From positions 11,969-75,968 of the forward strand of contig DEJQ01000007.1 of assembly GCA_002353575.1 (NCBI GenBank): a stretch of 64,000 nt of DNA, given 5' to 3'. The notes beneath the pieces were generated by a model. That model was not told the origin of the DNA. It made no database searches and worked only from the letters and a program-made list of their open reading frames with translations. Shown here in pieces: positions 28,983 through 37,957 of this stretch. Every line of letters begins with the position of its first letter. The stretch's first letter is position 1. The translations under genes and the position numbers were made by a program. This DNA is from Prevotellaceae bacterium UBA2744. Its GTDB lineage: Bacteria > Bacteroidota > Bacteroidia > Bacteroidales > Bacteroidaceae.

Positions 28983-29125
28983 ATTTATTTTGACTTTTCC
29001 GAACGAGAGTACCTTGCGCGAGCCTGCGAAGCGACAGGTACGAGTAAGTGAGCGAATAGCAAAATTTATTTTGACTTTTCCGAACGGAAGTACCTTGCGC
29101 GAGCCTGCGAAGCGACAGGTACGAG
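28956..29125. repeat. 81-bp tandem repeat, 2.1 copies, promoter-bearing
   Basis: Units begin with GGTACGAGTAAG at 28956 and 29037 and a truncated unit at 29118, exactly 81 bp apart and nearly identical. Each ends with a GAGTACCTTGCGCGAGC-type segment that is a partial inverted copy of the start. A related copy lies upstream of topA (46777-46895). The unit is open in one frame, which yields a spurious repetitive ORF. Confidence 0.9.
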
Positions 29126-29186
29126 TTCCTTTTTACAACCTCATCTGAGCGATGTCATAGCTTTGTTTCACTCTACCCGTAGTTTT

Positions 29187-29373
29187 GCCAGCAATCTGCC
29201 AGCATTCTGACTCCATTGATGTGAATTATATGTACAGTACATGTACAGTATATGTACAGTAAAACACTGGACAAGTAGTGGACAAATACTGAACAAATAG
29301 TGTAGGACGACCGAAGGAGCTCCGAAGCATTACCGAAGTTGTACCGAAGCAAAAACGAATGGACGAAAACGAC
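29187..29373. repeat. Phased array of degenerate 11-bp repeats
   Basis: About 17 consecutive 11-bp units keep a single register: GCCAGCA at 29187 and 29198; TGTACAG at 29231, 29242 and 29253; TGGACAA/TGAACAA at 29268, 29279 and 29290; CGAAG at 29312, 29323, 29334 and 29345. Neighbouring units resemble each other and drift gradually along the array. No ORF of interest covers it. It lies between the terminator of the giant exported protein and the promoter repeat of the protease operon. Confidence 0.85.
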
Positions 29374-29406
29374 AAAAAAAATTGTAAGCAAACAATTACA
29401 GGTGGT

Positions 29407-29437
29407 AAAAAAAAGGCGCGAGAAAACTCTCGCGCCC
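29407..29437 (-). terminator. Rho-independent terminator of the 1,936-residue protein gene
   Basis: GGCGCGAGA (29415-29423) pairs with TCTCGCGCC (29428-29436) around AAAC; on the minus strand the GC-rich stem is followed by eight T residues. It starts 26 bp after the stop codon. Confidence 0.92.
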
Positions 29438-29462
29438 AAATTATCATAAGATGCAGGACTGA

Positions 29463-32400
29463 TTACTTGTTGATAATAGCACCATTTGCATCGTACTTGT
29501 TACCATTCTTGTAGATAACAATCTTACCGTTCTCGAGGTACTTGCCGTCAGCCTTAACTGCGTCTTCAGCAGCTTCAACACCAGCGATACCTGTTGGCAG
29601 ACCGGTAGTGAATGTAGCAGAAGCGAGTGGAGCTCCGTCAAGACCTACAACTTGCTTGAATACAACTACAGATTCGAATGTACTCATATCGAAGTCAGTA
29701 ACTTCAACACCTGTGATTTTGATAGTGTAAGTTGAGTTTGGAGCAAGATTATCGATGTAGATAGTTACTAAGCCGTCAGATACGTTCATTGGATTCTTAG
29801 AACCAGAAGCAACAACCTCACCTGCAGCATCAGTTACTTCATAAGCAAAGTCTGCATTGAGTGCGAATGACTCTGCATAAGAACCAACTATTTCAGAGTC
29901 GTAAGCAACCTTAGCCACGATCTCGTCACCGAATTCAGGATCGTTAACGAATTCGCCGCTTACTTCAAGAGCGTAGTTAGACAGCTTAACGTAAGCTTGC
30001 TGGAATTTAGCAGAAACTGTAACAGCCTCCTCTGGCATTGTGAATGACTGAACACCAGTCCACTCGTCAGTTGTAACTTCGATAACACTATTGCTTACAC
30101 TACCTCTAACGATTACAGAAGCGAGCTCATAGCCTTCGTCCGCAGTAGCATTGATAACAACTTCCTCGCCAGCACCAGCCTTTGCAGGAAGATTGAGAGT
30201 ACCGTGCTCTGTTTGAGCTACTTCGATTTCGAATGGAAGACCTGCGCCGTGGTAATACAGAACTGCATTGTCGATACCACACCAGTTAGCAACAGCCTCA
30301 GTCTGCTCGAAACCTACTTCAATCTTGTTGTCAGTAACAACGATATCCCTAACCTCGTAAGCAGTTGGTGTGCCAGTTGTCAGGTAAGTCTTGTTTTCGT
30401 TACCATATACATACTGGCTCTGCTGACCTTCACCTGCGAAGTTGTTGACGAACGCAGCAATCTTCAGAGAATATACACCATTAGGAATATTCTCGATAGT
30501 CTGATAGAGTTTACCAGTGTAAGGATCTGGATTCCAGTTCTCCCAGAATGGAACTGTGAATGCGCCCTGCTGATTACTAGCAGTACCCTTGTTCTGAGCA
30601 CCAGTAGTAGTAATCCAAGGAGATGTACCATTATCGAATGTGCCGTTTACAACAAATGCAGTCTCAACTGGGTTTGCATAAGTAGCACCTTCAACAGCCT
30701 TAGTATTAGCAATCAGCTTAGCATCTGGGATTGCCTTCTCTGCTACTGCATCGACAGCAGCGATAGCTGCCTTGTACTCATCAGCAGTATCATACAGCTG
30801 GTTGTAAGTAGCAATAGTCTCCTGAACTTCGCTGTACATTTCTGCAGAAAGATCATCCTCAGTATATCCAACTATCTTAGCAAGAGACTTGTTAAGAACG
30901 TCAGAAGCGAGAACCTGTGCTGTTACACCCTTCAGCTGAACGATGTGCCAGTTAGTTGACTTAGAAGTCTTGTTCATACCGATTGTTACAGAACCGTCTT
31001 CACCGATTTCGATGCCTTCGATTGCAACGACTGCAGCACCTTCTGGGAAGTCAGTAGCATAGTAGAGAGGTATTTCGCCTCCGTAAGTTTTATCTGCTGT
31101 CTTAGCATAGAGAGTTACGCCTGTAGATACTTCTGCGCTTGGCTCAATCTTGTCGCCAGCATTCCAAGTACCCTGAGAGAATGCCTCAGATGAGAAGCCG
31201 CGTCCGAATGTGTATGCAGCACCACCATAGAGTTCAATCTTATAAGTACCAGGAGTCAAACCGGTAACAGTCTGAGTAAGAACGTCACCTGTGTAGTCGC
31301 AATTGCCTTCATAGTATTCGCAAACCTGCACAGTCTGACCGGCGTTAGTTGTAACAGCTGGACAGAAAATTGTGTTAGTATAACCAGCTGAACCACCGTT
31401 GATATTCTTCCAGTTAGTGTCGATTGTCAGAGCACTGAAATCAGCAGTGAGGTCAGTTTCGATGTAAACCTTCTTAGGAACGAATGTAGCATTTATAGTA
31501 ACTGTAACTGCACTTGCAGGCATTGTGAATGCACCGTCTGATACAGCAACATCTGCACCATCAGCATCCTTGACAGTGATTTCTGAGCTTTCGAGTTCAT
31601 AACCCTTGGCAGGAGTGATTACTGGCTTGATGACAGCACCAGCTGCAGCAACTTCAGGAACAACAACAGCACCATTCTCCATTTCAGCAACGAGTGTAAT
31701 CTCATTAGTTTCTACGTCACCAGTCTTACGAACGAGAACATAGTCGCTGTACTGAGTAGTAGAAGGCTGCTCCTGGATTACGAGGTCGGCAGTCTGATCT
31801 ACAGTGAACTCTGGAGAAGTAGTTGTAGTAATTGTTCCACTTGAAGCAATAGTATGAACAACTACGCCATTTACTGCGAAGTTAGTAGTACCGGAACGTG
31901 TAGCAGTAGTCAGAGTGTACTTACCTGGCTCAAGAGTTGCAACTACGACGTCGCCACCGATTGCAGAACCGGCTGCACCGTTAGCCATACGAATCTTAGT
32001 GAACTGATCCTTAACTACAGTGATGCCTTCGATATTTTCAGTTTCCTGAGCAAATACGGCGTTGCTAATTTGCTCGTCACGTGTTACAGGCTGCTCTGTC
32101 TCTGGATCGACAATCGGGTTGCCATCTTCGTCAAGTACCGGAACAGCTTCTGTAGCCGGAGTCCATGTGATAGGAGACTTAAGCTGAGCAGTAGTACCTG
32201 CTTCGATTGTGAGAGAACCCTTGTCAGTGCCACCGCCATTAGCAGCAGTCTTATAGAGCAGACCATCTACGAGCATATAGTATGGATAGAAGAATTCGAG
32301 AACATCGCCTTCGAAGAGGTTTTCGCCTGTTTCTCTGCTATCATAGAATGTTGGGAGGTTTGCACCTGAAGCATCCTTAGTAGCCATCGTTCCGTCAGCC

Positions 32401-35273
32401 AGCTGAATCTGTGCACGGAGAATTACACGACGAGGAGCAACACCGCGGTAAACGACATTTACCTCAGCGCCTTCAGCTACTGTAACGTCTGCGCTGTTGT
32501 CGCTTACGTAGATGTACTTAGTAGCAGGAGCAGCCTCAGATTCTGCAGTCCATACTTCGCCAGCTTCTGTTACCTTGAAGTCAGCCTTGAATGCAGAGTT
32601 GAGTTCGATTGTAGCACCAGCATTGAACTTCTGCTCTTCAGCAGGCTTCAGAATCTTACCAGTCTCATCAACATAGTTAATCTTGACAGCGTAGAATTCC
32701 ATACCTGCAGGAATATCCTCAGCAACGACTACGCTACGAACAAGTACATCGTCAATAGCGAAGTTTCCGTGATAACGACCTGTCGGGAATGTCATGTTGC
32801 TGATACCGTAACTTGTTGCACTAGTAGGAACCTGAGCCTTGTCAAGAATCTTATTACCTCCTTCGTCAGTAATAGTTACGAATGTCAGTCCGTTATATAC
32901 AGTAACCTTCAGATTGTACCATGAATAGTTGGTAAGAGTGTTATTACCGTTCTGAGCAGAGATGTTACCTGTGTTAGGAAGGTTAACTTTGAAATTCTCA
33001 GCATCGTCATTGATTACCCAGTCTGTATTAGTTGTGTTAGCAGTAGCCGGAGTAATTGTGAATATGTTAGCATCATTTGCCTTATTTCTGATGTTGAACG
33101 AACACTTGTCACGCTCAGGAGTACCGAGAATCACCTTAGCTTCGAATGTGAAGTCATCCTGCTCTATATTGAGAGCGTTTGAATTCATCTGAGCACCATT
33201 CTGGTTTCGAGTATTCTGGTCAGCAGCAAGGAAATTGGTCTTGTTTGCAAAAGGAATACTTTCACCTGGAACATCCTCGTAAACAGGATTACCCTCTCCA
33301 TCCTTAATAATTTCACCCGTCATGGGGTCAACTTTTTCAACCCTTACTGTAGTAGCGCGGTCAGCTATTGTGCTACCGTCAACGATGATTGGGGTGAAAC
33401 GGCCGCCTGTACTTGTTGTCCAGTCAACAGTACCGGTTTCGTAGTTCTGCAGGAAGTAACCTGTAACGCCTTCTACAGGAGCAAACACGAGGTTGATGAC
33501 ATTAGTTGTTTCATCCTCTGATACAGTGAGAGGTTCGTTGCCTGATACCTGGTCGTAGAATACACCATTGACAAGCATACGGGATACCTCGCCCAAAGTA
33601 GCATTTACCTGAGAGCCAACCTTTGCGTTCTTGTGAGTTGTAGCCTCCTTGAGAACATTACCGTCACCATCAAGATAGTTAACTACGTAGTCAGCTACGG
33701 TAGTCTTCTCGAATGTAACTGTAATGACAGTTGAACCGTCAGAAGCAGCTACGAGGTCTTCAGCAGCATCGTTAGATACATAAGTATATTGAGATTTACC
33801 ATTGACAACAGTTGCCTTATCGTCCTCTGTGATAGCAATAACTTTACCTTCATATTCTTCACGAACAGAAGCATCCTTGAATTCATTGCCATCCTGGTCA
33901 ACAAACTTAACTGTATAGTTGTAAATAGGAGTAGCAGGAATATCTTCGCTTTCGACAACATCGCGAACTACAATATCGTCGATAGCAAAGTTTGCATTGT
34001 AACGAGATGTTGGGAACTGCATCTTTCCAAGACCACCGGTTTCTGACAGAGTAGGAATGTTAGTCTGATTGAACCCATCGATAACTTCTCCAGCAGCATC
34101 CTTCAGAGTAAGATAAGTCTTGCCGCCTGCGATTGAAGTAACTTTAACATCAATCCAAGCAAGGTCAGCAATACCTTTGTTACCACCAGCAGAAACAGTA
34201 GCTTTCTGAGTACCACCATTGATAGTCCATGCTGTAGCATTGGCAGTTACTTCTGCAAGATTCAGAATGAATGCACTGTTAGCATAATCGTAAATATTAA
34301 ATGCTGTAGCAGTCTGATTAGTTGAGGCACCAAGCTTCACGCGGAAAGACATTGTGAAGTTTTCACCTGCAGCAACTTTTCCTTCTGTTTCAGTAGAAGT
34401 AATGGTTGTACCATTGTTGTTACGCTGATCCTGAGTAACTGACAAATACTTGTTACCAGCATCCTCAAGAATCACAGGAGTGTAACGACCACCAGTGGCA
34501 GTAGTCCAAGTAACTTCACCGTTTGAATAATCGTTTGAGTACTTAATCATGCTCTTGCTTTCAACCTTCAGACTGCCATAACCAGAAGCTCTATCGCCAT
34601 TATTACTACCATTGCTGATAGTCAACTTAGCGAGGTCAATCTTCGTTCCGGCAGGAGCAGTTGCAGAGAAGAACTTGTCAACATCGCCCTTAGCACCGAC
34701 GAAACTGAGTGAAAGTCCACCATAAGAGTTAATCTTGATAGTTACTTCACCATTGTTCTTAGCCTCGTCCGTGTTAGCCACATACGTCTGCTTGTGAGTG
34801 TAACCATTCGCTCCCTTACCGGAAACATTTGACTTACATTGGCCGGCAAAAGCCTCAAAGCCTTCCACTGTACTTCCGCCAAGCTTCACATCTACAATGT
34901 TACATTTGTCCGCATTGTACGAAATGCTTGCAAGTGTAGCACCGTCAGAGTTAAGCACAGCAAAAGTGTTGTCAGTACCATCCTTCAACCATCCGTTGAA
35001 CATGGTAAACGAAACTGTTACTTCTTCTGCGTTGCCGAGAGCATAAGCACCACCGCCAACAGCGAATGTTGCCTCTGCAGTACCATTTACTACAGCTACT
35101 ACATCACCGATTGCAGCAGTACCTGTCTTAAATGCAGGCTCACCGAAAGGTGCAGCACCAGAACTGAAATCAGCAACAAACGGAAGAGAAGTAATCTGAG
35201 CCCATGCGCTACCACCAACCACGAGAGCCAGTGACATCACAAGAGCCTTCAAAGAAAAGATAAACTTTCTCAT
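29463..35273 (-). CDS. Very large modular exported surface protein
   Basis: The 1936-residue protein has a signal peptide (ending SAWA, residue 25) and a chain of beta modules. At least two jelly-roll-like modules share the pattern TWTTATGGRYTPVI...FAIDDIVVRDVV (about 240-440 and 605-830). MucBP-like modules (YTVKFVDQDGNEFKDASV, YVVNYLDGDGNVLKEA, VKINYVDETGKILKPA) lie near 450, 530 and 835. Two divergent InlB-B-type repeats (VTVTINATF, VTVSAKFQQ) lie near 1210-1270 and 1690-1760, and a carbohydrate-binding-like module near 1490-1680. The end (GKIVIYKNGNKYDANGAIINK) resembles a type IX sorting tail. It is probably a surface adhesin or glycan-binding protein; no catalytic residues were recognised. 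Confidence 0.8.
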   Translation of the reverse strand: MRKFIFSLKALVMSLALVVGGSAWAQITSLPFVADFSSGAAPFGEPAFKTGTAAIGDVVAVVNGTAEATFAVGGGAYALGNAEEVTVSFTMFNGWLKDGTDNTFAVLNSDGATLASISYNADKCNIVDVKLGGSTVEGFEAFAGQCKSNVSGKGANGYTHKQTYVANTDEAKNNGEVTIKINSYGGLSLSFVGAKGDVDKFFSATAPAGTKIDLAKLTISNGSNNGDRASGYGSLKVESKSMIKYSNDYSNGEVTWTTATGGRYTPVILEDAGNKYLSVTQDQRNNNGTTITSTETEGKVAAGENFTMSFRVKLGASTNQTATAFNIYDYANSAFILNLAEVTANATAWTINGGTQKATVSAGGNKGIADLAWIDVKVTSIAGGKTYLTLKDAAGEVIDGFNQTNIPTLSETGGLGKMQFPTSRYNANFAIDDIVVRDVVESEDIPATPIYNYTVKFVDQDGNEFKDASVREEYEGKVIAITEDDKATVVNGKSQYTYVSNDAAEDLVAASDGSTVITVTFEKTTVADYVVNYLDGDGNVLKEATTHKNAKVGSQVNATLGEVSRMLVNGVFYDQVSGNEPLTVSEDETTNVINLVFAPVEGVTGYFLQNYETGTVDWTTSTGGRFTPIIVDGSTIADRATTVRVEKVDPMTGEIIKDGEGNPVYEDVPGESIPFANKTNFLAADQNTRNQNGAQMNSNALNIEQDDFTFEAKVILGTPERDKCSFNIRNKANDANIFTITPATANTTNTDWVINDDAENFKVNLPNTGNISAQNGNNTLTNYSWYNLKVTVYNGLTFVTITDEGGNKILDKAQVPTSATSYGISNMTFPTGRYHGNFAIDDVLVRSVVVAEDIPAGMEFYAVKINYVDETGKILKPAEEQKFNAGATIELNSAFKADFKVTEAGEVWTAESEAAPATKYIYVSDNSADVTVAEGAEVNVVYRGVAPRRVILRAQIQLADGTMATKDASGANLPTFYDSRETGENLFEGDVLEFFYPYYMLVDGLLYKTAANGGGTDKGSLTIEAGTTAQLKSPITWTPATEAVPVLDEDGNPIVDPETEQPVTRDEQISNAVFAQETENIEGITVVKDQFTKIRMANGAAGSAIGGDVVVATLEPGKYTLTTATRSGTTNFAVNGVVVHTIASSGTITTTTSPEFTVDQTADLVIQEQPSTTQYSDYVLVRKTGDVETNEITLVAEMENGAVVVPEVAAAGAVIKPVITPAKGYELESSEITVKDADGADVAVSDGAFTMPASAVTVTINATFVPKKVYIETDLTADFSALTIDTNWKNINGGSAGYTNTIFCPAVTTNAGQTVQVCEYYEGNCDYTGDVLTQTVTGLTPGTYKIELYGGAAYTFGRGFSSEAFSQGTWNAGDKIEPSAEVSTGVTLYAKTADKTYGGEIPLYYATDFPEGAAVVAIEGIEIGEDGSVTIGMNKTSKSTNWHIVQLKGVTAQVLASDVLNKSLAKIVGYTEDDLSAEMYSEVQETIATYNQLYDTADEYKAAIAAVDAVAEKAIPDAKLIANTKAVEGATYANPVETAFVVNGTFDNGTSPWITTTGAQNKGTASNQQGAFTVPFWENWNPDPYTGKLYQTIENIPNGVYSLKIAAFVNNFAGEGQQSQYVYGNENKTYLTTGTPTAYEVRDIVVTDNKIEVGFEQTEAVANWCGIDNAVLYYHGAGLPFEIEVAQTEHGTLNLPAKAGAGEEVVINATADEGYELASVIVRGSVSNSVIEVTTDEWTGVQSFTMPEEAVTVSAKFQQAYVKLSNYALEVSGEFVNDPEFGDEIVAKVAYDSEIVGSYAESFALNADFAYEVTDAAGEVVASGSKNPMNVSDGLVTIYIDNLAPNSTYTIKITGVEVTDFDMSTFESVVVFKQVVGLDGAPLASATFTTGLPTGIAGVEAAEDAVKADGKYLENGKIVIYKNGNKYDANGAIINK

Positions 35274-35284
35274 ACTTTTTGTTT

Positions 35285-35330
35285 GTTTAAAAGGTTAATA
35301 ATTAGGTTAATTAAAATGTTTATATGTTTT
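35285..35330 (-). promoter_or_regulatory. A/T-rich 5' leader shared with other genes here
   Basis: In mRNA sense the leader reads TTAATTAACCTAATTATTAA followed by CCTTTTAAAC, then ATG. The antitoxin gene at 35985 has an almost identical leader and three other genes have related ones. No Shine-Dalgarno sequence is evident. Confidence 0.5.
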
Positions 35331-35374
35331 GAGGGCACTGAAAACCCTCTTGTTTTGTTTGTATTTTTCGTTAT

Positions 35375-35710
35375 TCAAGTATCAATCTCACCTAGTATCC
35401 AGTCAATGTATGTATCTGAAACATTATCCACTTCACTTTTATCATAAATCGTTAGCAACTTCACTTTTATATCATCCAAACGTTTGTCTATTGTATATGT
35501 AATCACCCTTGCTCCACCTGCCTTGCCCTTTCCTTTAGAGCTTATCGACATTCGTACTTTGTGTAATCCATTACCTAAATCAGCTCCACTATACGGATTG
35601 TCTTCTAAACATTTCAACAAATCAGCAAAATCACTTTTAAATGATTTGTATTTTTTAAAAAGAGGCTTTGCACGTCGTTCGAACTCAGGTGTAGTTTCTA
35701 TTGTCACCAT
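35375..35710 (-). CDS. RelE/ParE-family toxin
   Basis: This 111-residue basic protein fits the RelE/HigB/YafQ toxin fold: an N-terminal beta strand (MVTIETTPEFERRAKPLFKK), a helical hairpin (FKSDFADLLKCLEDNPYSG), then the strand segment KVRMSISSKGKGKAGGARVITY and a closing KVKLLTIYDKSE. Such toxins usually cleave mRNA on the ribosome, or in ParE relatives poison gyrase; which applies cannot be told here. The start overlaps the antitoxin gene by 7 bp. It is a typical type II module in which the antitoxin is encoded first. Confidence 0.85.
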   Translation of the reverse strand: MVTIETTPEFERRAKPLFKKYKSFKSDFADLLKCLEDNPYSGADLGNGLHKVRMSISSKGKGKAGGARVITYTIDKRLDDIKVKLLTIYDKSEVDNVSDTYIDWILGEIDT

Positions 35711-35985
35711 TGATTCATCTCATCCAGTAATGCCCAAGCATTCTTCAGAGGCTTACCACTCTTTTCAGCCTCACTGCACTCATCCAATGCTCTGACTACA
35801 CTCTCCTTAACCATATACTCACCCTCCGTCGGTTCTCTATAAGCAAATTTATCAGCCCCCACTTCTTTATCTTCGTTTGAGGCGATAGATTTGCTGAGCC
35901 TTCTACTCAATATGCTTCTGTCTCTTTTAGACAGCAGCTGTGCATTTGCCCATACCGAATCAAGAGTTACAGCTGCCATATTCAT
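35704..35985 (-). CDS. Type II antitoxin partner of the RelE-like toxin
   Basis: The 93-residue protein precedes and overlaps the toxin gene by 7 bp, as antitoxins do. The N-terminal part (LDSVWANAQLLSKRDRSILSRRL) is helical and could bind DNA or form the dimer core, followed by a charged linker and a helical C-terminus (VKESVVRALDECSEAEKSGK) suited to wrapping the toxin. A second start two codons downstream (35979) is equally possible. I cannot place it in a named antitoxin family; the call rests on the partner and gene order. Confidence 0.75.
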   Translation of the reverse strand: MNMAAVTLDSVWANAQLLSKRDRSILSRRLSKSIASNEDKEVGADKFAYREPTEGEYMVKESVVRALDECSEAEKSGKPLKNAWALLDEMNQW

Positions 35986-35990
35986 TCTTA

Positions 35991-36030
35991 TTTAAAAATT
36001 AATAATAAGGTTAATTAAAATATTTATTTT
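35991..36030 (-). promoter_or_regulatory. A/T-rich 5' leader of the toxin-antitoxin transcript
   Basis: Near copy of the leader of the 1,936-residue protein gene (TAATTAACCTTATTATTAA in mRNA sense). A -7-like TACATTTG on the minus strand lies farther upstream at 36146-36153 without a matching -33 element. Confidence 0.45.
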
Positions 36031-36091
36031 AGTTTTGTTTTTTATGTTTTTTTCATCTGTTGTTTTTCATCGACACTTATTGTGTTTTCTG

Positions 36092-36131
36092 ACATATATG
36101 CGCACACATATACTACATACGCATACGCACA
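36092..36131. other. Alternating purine-pyrimidine tract
   Basis: Two abutting runs (36092-36113 and 36114-36131) alternate strictly between purine and pyrimidine, with CA, TA and CG steps. Such tracts can adopt left-handed DNA under supercoiling. It lies in the 385-bp region upstream of the antitoxin gene, which otherwise holds only A/T-rich DNA and two weak dyads (36231-36255 and 36327-36345). Confidence 0.55.
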
Positions 36132-36370
36132 ATGTTTTGTTAGGGCAAATGTAAAAATAAAGTGCAACTACTATGAACAGATTTTAAGGGAAAAATCGCC
36201 CGATTAACTTTTTTTAAGCCTTTCGCACCTGTTTTGTCGTGAACGTATGACAAAATACTAAGGTTAAAAATAGAGAAATAAAGTAATATTGATTATGTTG
36301 GGATTGAACAATAATTGGAAATAATTTTTCGTTAATCACACGAAACATATTATTGGGTCATATTATTGTA

Positions 36371-37810
36371 TCACTTGCGCAGGTGGAGGAGGTTCTCGCG
36401 AAGCACAACGATGAGCAGATAAACGGCAATAAGCAAAGTATTAACCCCTAAACGTAGGGCAATGTGCCAATCCTGCGGTACGAACTGCATGGCAACGAAA
36501 AAAAGGGCAGCAAGCAGGAAATACATAAATATCGATTTCATCGGGTAGTTTATAGGATTCTTTGCCTGACCTACGATATAGCTAAGAGTCATACTGGTAG
36601 CATAACCGGCAAAGCCCGCCCACGCACACGCCATATAGCCATACTGCGGAATAAACTTGATATTCACTGCAATCAGCACCGAACAACCGATAAGCGAGAA
36701 CCACGCACCCCAAATCGTGCGGTCGATGAGTTTATACCAGAATGAGAGATTGAAGTAGATACCCATCATAATCTCTGCCGCCATCACGATAGGCACCGTA
36801 CGCAGACCTGCGTGGTAGTCAGAGCCGATGATATTCTTCAGTATATCCATGTAACCTATTACGCAGAGAAAGGCAAAGAGGGTGAAGATGATGAAGTACT
36901 TCATCGCCTGGGCATAATACTCCTTGGAATCGCGGTCTTTCGACTTCGCAAACACGATGGGTTCGTAAGCATAGCGGAAAGCCTGAGTAATCATTGCCAT
37001 AATCATGGCTATCTTCACACAGGCACCATAAATGCCCAATTCGATAGTTGCCTCGGCTGAATTATGAGCCCCCGTATAGGTATATGCCCAAGGGAATATA
37101 ATCTTATCGAATGCCTGATTCAGTATGCCAGCAATACCCAAGATGAGGATGGGCCACGAATACGAGAGCATACGGCGCATAAGACGGAAATCCACACGCC
37201 AACGTATGTGGGAGAATTCAGGGATGAAGAAGAGAGTAATGAACGCGGTGCAGACCAGATTGAGGAAGAATACATAATAGACGTCGTTCTTTCCCATAGT
37301 CACAAAGTATATGATGTTAAGGCCTATATTCATGATGATGAAGAGCATCTTCAGCGTCGCGAATTTTATAGCCTGCTGACGGAAACGTAGGAAGGAGAAC
37401 GGAATGGCCTGAAGGGCATCGATCGACACGCATACTGCCATTATCTGCATATATTCCGGGTGGGCACCCTCACCGATTGCAGAGGCGATTTCATCGGAGA
37501 AGAGGAATATGCCAGTGAGGAATATCGCCACGAGCAGGGCTATCACTGCCATAGCAGTAGAAAAGACGGTATGGTAGTCTTCACCCTCTTTATTGGCAAA
37601 GCGGAAGAAGGTGGTCTCCATTCCGAATGTCAGGATGACGAGGATGAGTGCCACGAATGCGTACAGGTTGGTGACGACGCCATATCCGCCGTCTGCTGCC
37701 GCTATCACATGTGTATAGAGTGGTACAAGCAGATAGTTCAGGAATCTGCCTATAATCGACGACATACCGTATATCGCCGTGTCCTTCGCAAGAGATTTCA
37801 AACTCGCCAT
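36371..37810 (-). CDS. Polysaccharide flippase (Wzx/MOP superfamily)
   Basis: From the ATG at 37810 the protein has 479 residues with about 12-14 hydrophobic helices spread along its length, the N-terminal KDTAIYGMSSIIGRFLNYLLVPLYT that is typical of PST/Wzx-type flippases, and a GMETTFFRFANKE segment. These transporters flip lipid-linked oligosaccharide across the inner membrane for capsule, O-antigen or exopolysaccharide assembly. An ATG at 37849 lies upstream of the TACCTTTG -7 box (37835-37842), so 37810 is preferred. It stands alone with no glycosyltransferases nearby. Confidence 0.9.
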   Translation of the reverse strand: MASLKSLAKDTAIYGMSSIIGRFLNYLLVPLYTHVIAAADGGYGVVTNLYAFVALILVILTFGMETTFFRFANKEGEDYHTVFSTAMAVIALLVAIFLTGIFLFSDEIASAIGEGAHPEYMQIMAVCVSIDALQAIPFSFLRFRQQAIKFATLKMLFIIMNIGLNIIYFVTMGKNDVYYVFFLNLVCTAFITLFFIPEFSHIRWRVDFRLMRRMLSYSWPILILGIAGILNQAFDKIIFPWAYTYTGAHNSAEATIELGIYGACVKIAMIMAMITQAFRYAYEPIVFAKSKDRDSKEYYAQAMKYFIIFTLFAFLCVIGYMDILKNIIGSDYHAGLRTVPIVMAAEIMMGIYFNLSFWYKLIDRTIWGAWFSLIGCSVLIAVNIKFIPQYGYMACAWAGFAGYATSMTLSYIVGQAKNPINYPMKSIFMYFLLAALFFVAMQFVPQDWHIALRLGVNTLLIAVYLLIVVLRENLLHLRK

Positions 37811-37834
37811 AGTTCCGTTGTATTGTTTCAGATG

Positions 37835-37842
37835 CAAAGGTA
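37835..37842 (-). promoter_or_regulatory. -7 box of the flippase gene
   Basis: Minus-strand TACCTTTG, 24 bp upstream of the ATG at 37810. The -33 region has only a weak TTTC. Confidence 0.5.
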
Positions 37843-37904
37843 AAAACAATTTGGGGATGGCAGGAAAGAAATGTACTGAATTATTGTTAACGGAGAAAAG
37901 AAAA

Positions 37905-37930
37905 GGCGCAGGGCCTTGGAGCCTTGCGCC
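37905..37930 (-). terminator. Rho-independent terminator of the 1,247-residue protein gene
   Basis: GGCGCAGGGC (37905-37914) pairs with GCCTTGCGCC (37921-37930) with one G-T pair; on the minus strand a T-rich run follows. It is 27 bp past the stop codon. Confidence 0.85.
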
Positions 37931-37957
37931 TAAAATAGGAATATGCGTGTAAGTCGG

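Noticed and set aside
28956..29125. Possible CRISPR-like array
   Set aside because: The 81-bp units abut directly with no unique spacers and there are no cas genes.
28945..29148. 68-codon ORF with a repeated RVSERIAKFILTFPNGS peptide
   Set aside because: It is simply the translation of the 81-bp (27-codon) tandem repeat and has no start context or terminator of its own.
29187..29373. Plasmid-type replication iterons
   Set aside because: No replication initiator gene is nearby and the units drift too much to be bound by one initiator.
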